64,000 bases of DNA, from the NCBI GenBank assembly GCA_026545765.1, contig JAIFAC010000160.1:95080-159079 (forward strand). Reading direction: 5' to 3'. The notes beneath the pieces are model-generated. The model ran no database searches, had not been told where the DNA came from, and saw only the letters and a list, made by a program, of their open reading frames with translations. How positions within the stretch are numbered: position 1 is the first letter of the stretch; each line of letters opens with the position of its first letter. Below, piece by piece: positions 43,765 through 54,077 of the stretch. This stretch comes from Plantago major (taxonomy: Eukaryota > Streptophyta > Magnoliopsida > Lamiales > Plantaginaceae). Made by a program: the position numbers and the translations under genes.

Positions 43765-46700
43765 TTAACGTACTCTACTCAGGCGGGCCGTATATGTATC
43801 GCAGACCCGATGCGCCTTGTCACGTTTCGAGCTTGGATATTCAATGAATACCACTTGGCGTGCTTGAGTAGCCAAGATAAGCGGTTCGTGCTTACGGTAC
43901 CTCCTCCTATGGTTAATGTCGACCATCTCATCTTTTCGTGCTTCCTCGTACCGGTGGAGTAGGATCATACCGATCGACATCAAGCGAAAGGTTCTTTTCA
44001 AAGGCAAACCGAATATTCAAGCCGACGATTAAACTTCAACTTTCCGTAGAAATCATACAAATCGGATAAATCTTGCCCACTAACACACACCTGAATTGCT
44101 TGTGGCCTTGCTCGTGTTAGATTCAACCGTGTCGAACCTAAGACCATTGACTATGTACGATGAGAATGTGGAGACCTTTACTTGGTCCCTCCGCTAGAGC
44201 TACTAAGTAAGGAGATGTGATGTTGTTGATAGGATCTCGGACATACTCCTTGAACCAAGGTGGGAATTACATTTCCAATTTCGCTTCAAGTTGTGACTCA
44301 ATCTCATCATCATCAATATTGGATTCTTCTCCGGACAACGCTCTTTGAACTCCCTATGGACACGATTGGTATGCATGATTAGTTAACTAGTAGTTAGATA
44401 TTCAAATTCATGAAGCCCTAGTTGAAAGCTACTCACCCACAAATTTCACCATAAATTCATCAACTTGATGCGATTCGAGAGGACATATCTTTGGTACAAC
44501 ATTTCACTATCATTCGGCCATGATGTATTTTCTTCCCATGGGTCTCCGAGACCCTAAGCGAAATAACATCATCATCATCCTCTTGAACTTGAATGTATAC
44601 TGCGTTTGAGGCGGCCTAGATGCCTTTGTGGGAACATGGTCTCCAAAGTAATAGGAAGCCGAAGGTTGCGACTTCCTCTACGCGCATTATGCATTGACGA
44701 TCCCTCGAGCCTACCTTTGTTCTTGACATACCTCTTCAATTTTCCCAAGTACAATGCATATACTTTTGGGTAATATAATGTGACTTTGGAAAATTCGGAC
44801 ATTTGAATTGAATGATTGTCTTCATATATTACACACCTCTCGAATGGATACATCCATCGATATTGAACCGTCCAAAGAAGCCTCGCCGTGTGGGAGGTGA
44901 ACCGTGTGTTCCATAGAATCAAAGAAGCTCGGTGGGAAGATACGCTCGAGCTTGCAGAATCAATGGTATGTTGCTTTCAAGGTTTGCTAACACTTGATCA
45001 TCAACCACCCTTAGCATAAATTCTTGAAAAATAAGCTCACTCGGTGAGAGCCATCCATACGTTTAGGTAGCGATTCTCGAAATGCAACCGGAAGCCGCTC
45101 CATAAACACATGACAATCGTGGCTCTTCATTCCATACATCTTCGTCTTCTTCAAATCCACACATCGCCCAACTTTGAGGCATAATTGTGAAACTTCAATC
45201 CCTAACCCAATCAAACGACTTGTTCCTAGATTGATTCAATCGTGTAACATGCCTTGGCCACTTGCCCTTCTCATTCCGCGTTGTCAACTCGGGCCTTTTA
45301 CACCATGTATCCAACTCGGCTCTAGATTTAACGTTATCCTTTGTCTTTCCGGAATGTTACAAATCGTGTTGAAGCGGTTCTCGAACACATTCTTCTCAAT
45401 GTGCATGAAATCGACATGTGACGTATAAGAAGGCGCTCGATAAAGCAAGTCCCGGAAGATGCTTCTCTTCTTCCATCCACATTTGTTCTCAATTTTCTTG
45501 TTATGCTTCTCCCACCCAAGTTGATCACTTTCATAAGACCCACCTATCAATCTCCAAGTATCATGCACTTGATGAAAGTTGTCTCGGAGGGCCTTTAATC
45601 TCTACTTTGTTTTTCAAGAATTGAGTCTTGTTCTTCCTAAGCGGATGGTTCCTTGGTAGAAACCTCGATGACAGTCAAACCAAGATTCTTTCCCGCTCTC
45701 CTTGATCAGAATGCATCGTGTCCTCCAAACAATGTGGACAAGCATGAAAACCCAGATTTTCCTTCCAGATAGCATTGAATAAGCGGAAAATCACTCACGG
45801 TCCACAATAGTCTTTGCTCTCAAGGTAAAGTTCTTCTTCGTTGACACATCATATGCGGTGATACCATTTTCCCACAACTTAATCGGCTCCTTAATTAAAA
45901 TTTGCAAGAACACATCCGACTTCATCACGGATCGGTGGCACCAACGTCTGAAGTCCATTATACCCATGCATCCGCCTCCTTACTCTCTCCTTGTGCCAAC
46001 GCATTTTATCGACAAGCACTTGAGCGTAAGCTCTTCACACGAGGTGCTAGAGGGAAGTACCACATTTTCTTATGTGGGAGATTTTTCTTGGCGTTTCTTT
46101 GAAGCCCCTCCTTATAGCGCTTATAGCGGTCCTTACCACAAAACTTGCACTTGATGAGATCTACATCCTCCCCGATAGATCATCCGGACAACGATCTATG
46201 GTTACCATAGGCAACCCCGACCCTGCATCTTTTCTTCGCTTGGTAAAAGTTGGTGGGTACTAGGTTTAGTTGAGCAACACTCGATAACAATTATGCGTAG
46301 TTATTGAAGCTCACTTGATTGGCCACCCTCGCCTTACAACTCATTAGCCGAGACAACAAAGACAATTCGATTGCTTGACACCCCGCCAAATTGGCTTCTT
46401 TGATGATTCAACAAGTCGAAGAACACACGATCCTCGAATTCGGTTGCTCCTCCACATCCCGATCGGTGTCCATGAACTCTGGACCCAACATCATACACCA
46501 TTTGCTCAATCCTCTCATGATCAGGATTAGCATCAGATGTGGACGTATTTTGAGTACTATCCATCACATTTTGCTTCCTTCTTTTACGCTTAGGAATACT
46601 CCCATAGTCCATGAACGGTATTGATTCCTCACCATGATAACACCATACCTCATACTCACTGAACCCCTTACGTTTCAAGTGCTCGACTACCGTTCTAGGA

Positions 46701-46875
46701 GGCAAAATTGTCTATTCATACATTTGTTAGCATTGCAAGGGCACTTCATCATCCCCACTCGAACAAGTAGTGCGTGTAAGTGCAAAAGCAATGAAGGCTT
46801 CAACCCTTCCACAAAACTAGATTGAATTACGCCATTAACTTTAAGACGGTACATCCATGAACGATCGGGATTCAT
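43765..46875 (-). pseudogene. CACTA TNP2-like transposase, frameshifted
   Basis: The parts appear in the usual order. N terminus (46875-46687): RSWMYRLKVNG, FVEGLKPSL and CPCNANKCMNRQF, the transposase-associated domain. Next is a spacer with HGEESIPFMDYG (46705-46334), then the TNP2 core (45568-45284) with HVDFMHIEKNVFEN and TLNLEPSWI. The DUF4218-like part follows (45214-45011: KMYGMKSHDCHVFMERLPVA, then FRESLPKRMDG; 44922-44575: QYRWMYPFERC, LGKLKRYVKNKG). Last is a DUF4216-like end (44007-43765) with PLILATQARQVVFIEYPSSK. TNP2 would cut the element ends. Many one- and two-base losses inactivate it. Confidence 0.85.
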
Positions 46876-46910
46876 AATTCAACAATTAACCTGCGTCTCA
46901 ATTTATTAGA

Positions 46911-47160
46911 TTTATAACATTTATACAATTACGTATTTAGTTTCATTACAATTACAATTACATTTTTAATTATGATACGGTAACAATTGGTAATGAATTA
47001 CATGCATTTTACTATTACAATTCAATCCCACTGGTAGTTATAACATTTATACCATTACTAATTTAGTTTCATTACAATTACAATTACATTTTTAATTATG
47101 ATACGGTAACAATTGGTAATGAATTACATGCATTTTACGATTACAATTCAATTTTCTAGT
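46911..47160. repeat. two tandem copies of a ~127-bp AT-rich unit in CACTA
   Basis: TTATAACATTTATAC.ATTAC to CATTTTAC.ATTACAATTCAA occurs twice in direct orientation (starting about 46913 and 47039) with few differences. It lies upstream of the transposase on the minus strand. Confidence 0.8.
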
Positions 47161-47734
47161 AGTTAAACTTCCATATATCTATTAACATTACAAATTGTAG
47201 ATGAAAATATTATTGATTGTTTTTATGTTAATACTCCAAAATTATATTAAAATCACCAAATTGTCTCCAAACACACAATTAAATCTTCATAATCCTAGTA
47301 CGTATACGAAAATAGCTAAGTAAATACCCTACACAATTACAATAATAGTAACATCATACTAGCAATCCAATTTCACAATAAATATATCAATTTCACACCT
47401 CAAATTAAGCTAACCCAATACGTAATATAAGCTAAATTATCTACTACATACTTCCTATAACAATCCAATTGATCAAACTAGTCGAAATTCATAAAATTCC
47501 CAAATTTTAAAAAGTAAGGGTTTTAGCCAAAATACCTTCAATTTCGGAAAAATAGCGGATGAAAGTTGAAATTGATGCACAATCAGCTCCTTGTCCGGCG
47601 AGCTTGAAACGAGACCAAGATTAGCGGAATAAAGATTTGGCGGAAAATGTTTGGGGCGAATTTGGAGAAGAAAGGAAGAAAGTAGAAGGAATGAGGAAAT
47701 GAGGGATTCTGCCCGTATTCTGTAATGTGTAATC

Positions 47735-48060
47735 GTTTTTAGGGACGGATAGATATCCGTCCCTAAGACCGTCTCTAAGTTTAGGGACGGATAGATATCC
47801 GTCCCTAAAAATGTTTTTTTTTTTTCTGGTCAACAGATTTAGGGACGGATAAAAAATCTGTCCCTAATTAAGGACGGATTAGGGACGGTGTATATAATCC
47901 GTCCCTAATCAAGGGCAGATTAGGGGCGGTTTATATAATCCGTCCCTAAGGCAGATTAGGGACGGATAGGCCTATCCGTCCCTAATCCGTCCCTAAAAAT
48001 GCCGATTCGTCCCTAAATTAGGGACAGATTTTATCCGTCCCTAATTTCCGTCCCTAAAAC
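47735..48060. repeat. right subterminal GGGACGGAT repeats of CACTA
   Basis: More than a dozen TTAGGGACGGAT/ATCCGTCCCTAA copies, direct and inverted, mirror the left end. Confidence 0.85.
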
Positions 48061-48100
48061 AGAACTTTCTTGTTATGTTACACTTGGAATGATTTCCATA

Positions 48101-48189
48101 TGGCTGTTCAAACAGGCATAGGTCGACTAAATGATATTCCTGTAGCAATTGGGGTTATGGATTTTGAGTTTATCGGAGGTAGTATGGGT
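48101..48189 (+). pseudogene. accD: plastid accD fragment in nuclear DNA (NUPT)
   Basis: Translation gives [20 protein letters not shown] followed by FEFIGGSMG. Apart from a few substitutions this is the conserved stretch of the plastid-encoded acetyl-CoA carboxylase carboxyltransferase beta subunit. Similarity starts about 25 bases outside the CACTA end and stops at GGTAGTATGGG. It is far too short to be a gene, and is a relic of plastid DNA captured at a repair junction, or carried by element C. Confidence 0.7.
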
Positions 48190-49370
48190 TTTGGTCCCGC
48201 TATTGAGGTTGAATCCTTAGTCCCAAAAGTAATTTTATGTAGAGTACTAAGAAAAACCTTCCTCCATATTTAGACTTGTAGTGTGAATGTTGACTCATCA
48301 TTGGTGGCAACATTGGAAATCAGACCACTCTTATTGTAAGCTAACCAGGAAACCAAGTAAAGAGAGTGAAGATCGACTTAACAACTAATCTTTGAGGTAA
48401 AAGAAAGAGAAGAGAATGCCAAAGAAACACCCTCGAAAGTTAACACCTCCTCCAAATTTGCGATTTAAAATTTTTGAGTTGGGATGACCATGAGACAGTG
48501 AACCATGTCAAATAATTGGAACACGTATGAATCCCGTCCAAAGCCTAAGCTTATGCGGAGTAAGGTAAACACACGTCTCATAGCATAAAGAAAAACTCAA
48601 TGGCGACATTGTGCAATTTGGTACTCAATTTTGCAAGTGAACCAATGGAATTACCAAAGGCGGCACTTTTGTGCGTATCGGTTTACAGTACTAGCCATCA
48701 ACCCTCACAGACATATGGCTGCAGTTGCCACGCCGGTATATAGGTACGTAGTATTTGGACTAATGACCACGACCCTCGATGGAACACTTCGAGTCTTTTT
48801 TTTTTTTTGTATTGTTGAGGAGGAGAAGTAACAACCAAGTGTGAAATAAGGTTACGAATAGCAAAAGAAACCAAAATCAACACAAATGGGTTTTTATATG
48901 AAAAGAAACACACCCCAAACTAGAGACCTTTAAACCTTGGTTTGAAGCAGTCTTTCAAATCCAAAGAACCCCTTTTTTGAGTCGTAAAGCAGCCACAACC
49001 AGAGACAAGCACAGAAGCACAATAATAGAACAAAGAAGCAGGACAAAATTACATCACTTTTTCTGACTGGCAATGTTGACTGTGATGTTTAGTCAACATT
49101 GGTTTCAACGAAAATCACAGAGAAACCTGCACTAAGAGATCTCCTAAGACTGAAGAATCTCTCACTATCCAATGGCTTGGTAAAGATATCTTCAAGTTGA
49201 TTGGTTGTATCTATGTGTTCTATATCAATTACTTGCAAATTGACCAAGTCCCTAAGAAAATGATGCATAATGTCTATGTGTTACGTGCGTGAGTGCTGAA
49301 CAGGGTTTTTAGAAATATTTATGGCACTAATGTTATCACAGAACATCAACACGGTATCACTTTGAAGACC
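48190..49370 (-). other. 3' untranslated remnant of copia C
   Basis: No coding frame recognised. It contains GTTGACT..AGTCAACATTGG phrases near 49078-49100 and about 48288, also seen elsewhere in this element, and a poly-T run at about 48797-48808. Confidence 0.4.
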
Positions 49371-49766
49371 TTAGTCATCCAGCATATTTTTCAACCATAC
49401 CAGTTGAGTCACATAACTCCCAGCTGCTACATATTGATTCGGTTGAGAGTGAAACGATTCTTTCTTGCTATACCAAGACACTAAATTAGAACCAAGATAA
49501 AAGTAACCTCTGCTAGTAGATTTTCTATCATCTTGATCACCAGCCCAATCAGAATCACTAAATCCCACTAGATTAGTGTTTGTATCACATGCATACAGTA
49601 ATCCAAGATTAACAGTTCCTGATATATATATGAGTGTTCTTTTAACATCAGTCAAGTGTGGAATTTTAGGTTGGAAATGACACCTGGCGCACACATACAC
49701 TGAAAACATGATATCAGGTCTGCTGGCTGATAAGTACAGAAGGCTTCCAATCATTGATATGTACAA
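49371..49766 (-). pseudogene. copia RNase H (element C)
   Basis: 131 open codons starting YISMIGSLLYLSASRPDIMF, with SDSDWAGDQDDRKSTSRGY (first catalytic Asp), LVSWYSKKESFHSQPNQYVA, and WLKNMLDD. The usual AEAEY is changed to NQYVA, removing the catalytic Glu. The C-terminal third is absent. Confidence 0.85.
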
Positions 49767-50530
49767 TGTTGGGTAAGCATTGTCTCCAACATCTGCAGGG
49801 CCTAGAATTTTCTAGACAAAAACTTTCGATTAGATCTTTGGCATATTTATCTTGATATAGAAAAAGGCCATTGCTTTGTTGCTGAATCTGGAAACCAAGA
49901 AAGTGACTGAGTTCGCCTATCATGCCCATCTCAAGAGTACCTGTCATAGTTTGCACAAACTGATCTACCATGGAAAGATTAGTCAAGTCAAGCTCAATAT
50001 CATCTTCTTTTGCAATATTGCATTTATGGGGATCAACCACCACGTAGCAATTATTTGTTGACTTGATACCTGTCATGACACAGATTTTCTCTTTGCGAGT
50101 AAACACTTTACAAAAATGCTTGTTAAATTTGATTTTCAAATCATCATCACACAAATGACTGACACTTATAAGATTAGCAGTTAAACCTTCTACCAAGAGT
50201 ACATTTTTCAAAGGTGGAAGACCATCAATGTTTAACACACCCTTTCCAAGATTAGCAGTTAAACCTTCCACCATATGTTACCGTACTAGTGTGGTGAGGA
50301 ACAAAGTCAGTAAGGTAGTCTTTAGTCCCAGTCATGTGTCTTGAACACCCACTATCAAAGTACCATTTTCCTGCAGTGTTAGACGAAGCAACAGAGAAAA
50401 CAACATTGCAAACTATCTTTTGTTTAGGAGCCCAAACTTTCTTTGACTTTTCTTTAGGGTTTTTGACAGTTCCTCTGGATTTAGCTTTCTGAACTAGAGC
50501 ACCCGATGTTTTTGCCTCTGAAACTGACAC
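49714..50530 (-). pseudogene. protease joined directly to RT C terminus (element C)
   Basis: Frame 50530-50252 ends with the protease site WYFDSGCSRHMTG. The next frame (50274-49714) holds GLTANLISVSHLCD and then, within the same ORF, jumps to MGMIGELSHFLGFQIQQQ and DKYAKDLI, which belong at the end of RT. GAG-pre-integrase, integrase and the RT catalytic core (YVDD) are missing. A GLTANL..VEGLTANL duplication (about 50180-50275) sits at the frame junction. Confidence 0.8.
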
Positions 50531-50599
50531 TGTTGAATTCTAAGTTGACTCAACATTGACCTCAACACTAGATGTTTCACCTTTCTTACTTTTTCTCAA

Positions 50600-51660
50600 A
50601 GCTTTATGATACAGAAAGCAGTAATGTTTCTTGTGTCCAGTTTTAAAGCAGTATTGACACACATAAGTTTTCCTTGTTTATTCATTCAAAATACCCTTTT
50701 CTTTGACAAAAGTTGGAGCATTGATTAATTCAGAAAGAGGTTTAACGTTTTCTTTTGCAGACTCAGTGTCAGTTTATTAGCAAAAACATCAAAAGAAGAG
50801 TCAGAAGAACCATTGTAACCCAAATCAGCAGTTCCTTCATTACCCATATCAAGAACCTCATCAAGTTTAGCAGTAGCAGAGTTCCATTTAGCAATGATTT
50901 GTCCAGCACTATCTAGTTCAGAGGTTATCTTTTCAAACTCAGAGTCTTTCCTAGTCAAAGCCACTTCAAGTTTCACTGTGGTTTCTTTCGAGCTTTAATT
51001 CTCCTTTTCAAGATACTTTGACAGTTTCTTGATTTTCTTCCATTCTTTTACGAGAGTTTCATACATGAGTTTCACTTCCTCCACCATTTGTTCCGGTGTA
51101 AACTCTTCTTCAAAACAGATAAATCAACTGAACCATGCAAACATTTATAGTTAGTAGAAACTAATCCTTCACTGTTTGAGACTTCATTATCATCATCTTT
51201 TCACGATTAGGAATCACCATAATCGAAATAGATCATACGTGTCAATGTTGAGTTGTCACTATTGACCTAACATTGATTTCCAACATCATCCGAGCAGGAG
51301 GACATAGATGCAACTTGATTTTACGTAGTTTACCAACAAATTTTTCCTTCTTTGAAGAGTGTTAGCACATTCACTTTGAAAGTGACCCCAACCTAGACAT
51401 TCAAACACATAACCTTTTCTATTTTTTGGGATCAAAAGCAGGGAGTTCAATGGATTTCTTGAACTTATCAGCAGTCTTAGGAGTACTTTGAGAGCTACTT
51501 CTTGGGTTAACCATAAAATAGGTTCTGTTGAATTTTTTAAGGAGAGTGTTGAACTCTTTAGAAAACAACTCATTCGTCATCTCATCAGATTCATCACTAC
51601 TGATATCAGGCTCAGAGACTTTTGATTTAGAGTGAAGGTAAAGACTATGACTTTTCACAC
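50600..51660 (-). pseudogene. gag with two zinc knuckles (element C)
   Basis: Minus-strand pieces: PELNKF- and FDPKK-type segments at 51658-51419, then a first knuckle FECLGWGHFQSEC at about 51360-51410. A Glu/Lys/Leu-rich coiled region (50976-50725) follows, then a second CCHC knuckle CQYCFKTGHKKHYC at about 50612-50660. Two knuckles separated by a helical region are usual in this copia group. It is split over several frames. Confidence 0.7.
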
Positions 51661-51702
51661 CTTGCTCATTACATTAGAGTGAGCGATGTGAATAGAAGCG
51701 TT

Positions 51703-52421
51703 TGTAGCGGATAAAAATACTGAACACCACAGATAAATTCTAGCCAGTATATATAAAATATAGTGACCGTGCCGTAGACTAAATTTCCACTATCAAGAAA
51801 AGTAGAATTATAAAAACTACGTTTAACCAATCACAAAACGATTGATTAAGCGCAAACACTGACCTAGACGGATAGACAAAACCTATTCTAGTTCGACTCC
51901 ACTAAAGTAAATCTCAATCCTTAGAGACTATTCACAAGAGAAATCGAAATCAATGTCTAGTAAATCAAGAAAACCTAAATCTCAATAATATGAATCGATG
52001 ATGATCAAAGGCGTAGTCTTCTTGCAAACGTTCTTCTTCTATTTATGCTTGAGCGCTTCGATCAGCAAAAGAAGAACCGCTGAATATCTTTTGCCAGCTT
52101 CTTGCGTTATGTCAGAAGGAAACTTTCCTTAAGTTTTATCTTCACAAATCTTGTTTCCTTCTTGCTTCAAATTCTTTCCTTGTGTCCAAAACAACACAAA
52201 CTCTTTCCTTATTCCCAAAGACATCGACCAGCTCCTTCCTTTTAATTGTTCCTGCTTTTTCCTTGAGGCCCAAACTAGCCAAGCTAAGTCCATCAAACAA
52301 TGTTCAAGCCGACTTGATATTTTCTACAAAATATCCATAGAAAACAACTTCTGATTGTCGAGCCGGTTAATAAGCGAAGAAAGGCGAATTAATAAAACAA
52401 GTGCGATAAATCGCACTTTCA
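51703..52421 (-). repeat. 5' LTR of copia element C
   Basis: 719 bp, equal in length to the 3' LTR. No iMet primer site is visible just inside (next bases on the minus strand are AACGCTTCTATTC), so the element uses another primer or the junction is altered. Confidence 0.85.
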
Positions 52422-52528
52422 ATTTTTCTTTGTTTATTTGCAACTTCACCTAAAAAACTAGGTAAATACTAGAGATCACAATTTTCTAATTAGGTCGTAG
52501 CATAACTCATCACATTTTAGCAAAAATC

Positions 52529-52843
52529 CACCTTAGTACCTTTTGTGATAGAATAATAATAGCTGAGTACTCATTTATGATAAAGATAAAGTTGAGTATC
52601 TTTTGTGATACAAATAAAATAGATGAGTACCTTATGTGATAGAAAATTAATAATTGAGTACTCGTTCATGATAAAAATAAAGTTGTGTATCTTATGTGAT
52701 ACAATTAAAATAGATGAGTACCTTATGTGATAGAAAATTAATAGTTGAGTACTCGTTCATGATAAAAATAAAGTTGAGTATTTTTTTTTTAAAATTAAAA
52801 TAGATGAGTACCTTATGTCAAATTGGCCCTCAACAAAAAAGTG
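52529..52843. repeat. right arm of inverted ~92-bp-unit repeat array
   Basis: Three units of GAGTACCTTATGTGATAGAAAATTAATAGTTGAGTACTCGTTCATGA type, ending CAAATTGGCCCTCAAC. Inverted relative to 38857-39042. The GGGCCAATTTGACATAAGG-like outer end looks like the true terminus of the flanking DNA element. Confidence 0.7.
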
Positions 52844-53946
52844 ACGAACTCTGGCAAGGGTAATTCCGGAATATTACCTACACCAACACCATAATCTCAG
52901 ATCAAAGCCAAGAACCAAGTGGCACCATCTCATTCGCCAAAAAAGTCTTGAACTTATAAGTTGAAAAAGTCATCTCCCATGCAGAATCAACTAGGCCCAA
53001 AAAGTAAAAAATGGGCTACACTCCTCTGGCCAAACCAAAATCCTTTTCAAGTCTTGATGCAATGCCATAAAGAAGGGAAAGTTCTTGCCACAAACCCCTT
53101 TTACCCTAAAATTACCAATCAAGACCCCATAAAGCTAATTGAAATAAAAAAAAGGACCTCTTACCTTTACACTCCACTTGAATGTACTATTATGCTCCTA
53201 AATTGTTCCAAAATAACTTAATTCAATTTTTTGTCTTTAATATTATTCTGCATTTATAATTCCTAATGTTTATTTAAATTTTCAATTTAAGTATATAGAT
53301 ATATCTTAATTTTTCAGATTTTAATCGTTTTATTATCGTAATGTTTCCATTCGACAATGTCTGATCGAGCGATATTTACATTTCAATAATACGTGAAAAT
53401 GTGTATTCACATTTCAATAATACGATGATCTTGTATATTTACATTTCAATTATATAGGCTATCTAGGTTGAATGTATTTTACATAGACAGAGATACAATC
53501 AAATTGTAGTTTTAGAGTTCTAAAATACAGTATAACTGTATATACATTATTGAATAATATCAATAAAATCATGCATGTAATTAATTAAAAGGGTGAATTA
53601 CATTTGCCCCCTAATAAATTTCTTAATAACATCGTGGTCCCTGATATTTAAAGAATAACATATTATTTCATACAATTGTACATAAATTACAAACCAATCC
53701 AAAACTCATATTGGAGCCAAACACATCCTTAATTTAAATCTTTCTTTTTCATTTGATTTTATTCTTTTCCTTTTATTTATTTGTTTTAGATTTTTCATTT
53801 ATTTTTCTAAGGTTAAATAAGAGTAAGACACGTGTACGGTCTAAATTAAAATATTAAAAAATATATTTATTTTTTCCAGATTAATTAAGTCACACATGTC
53901 CTTCCATGTATTTAAATTAGATATAGGGACATTTAATTTGGGATAC
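52844..53946. other. intergenic, no gene seen
   Basis: AT-rich DNA with short chance frames only. A TTTACATTTCAAT..TA phrase recurs three times at about 53367-53455. Confidence 0.45.

Positions 53947-54010
<64 letters not shown>
53947..54010. repeat. (ATA)n microsatellite
   Basis: About 21 uninterrupted copies of the AAT/ATA trinucleotide. Confidence 0.95.
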
Positions 54011-54077
54011 GGGGTCTGGTGGAATAATTCCCATATTTTCCCAAAACCCAAATTCATTAATCAGTTTCACATACTAG

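Larger units (their letters stand above)
41100..48077 (-). mobile_element. CACTA (En/Spm) DNA transposon, complete outline, decayed genes
   Basis: Left terminus CACTACAAGAAAAATCAG, right terminus complementary to CATAACAAGAAAG (a decayed CACTACAAGAAA). The subterminal regions (about 41115-41410 and 47735-48060) are packed with TTAGGGACGGAT/ATCCGTCCCTAA in both orientations, the binding-site arrays typical of CACTA elements. Inside on the minus strand lie a TNP2-like transposase and smaller frames. The flanking trinucleotides (TGA, TTA) differ, so the 3-bp duplication is not preserved. It is inserted in copia element C. Confidence 0.9.
39699..52421 (-). mobile_element. Ty1/copia retrotransposon C, internally deleted, split by CACTA
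   Basis: Minus orientation. Two 719-bp LTRs (39699-40417 and 51703-52421) share TG(C/T)AGCGGATAAAA ... CGCACTTTCA. A polypurine tract AAGGGGGAGAT (minus strand) abuts the 3' LTR. Inside are gag with two zinc knuckles, protease, the C-terminal end of RT and RNase H. Integrase and most of RT are missing. A CACTA transposon fills 41100-48077. The bases outside the LTRs (CAGTT and ATTTT) do not match, so the target duplication is lost or the ends recombined. Confidence 0.8.

Noticed and set aside
52961-53221. 86-codon plus-strand frame
   Set aside because: Lys/Asn/Gln-rich AT-driven frame in intergenic DNA with no motif, no splice context and no leader.
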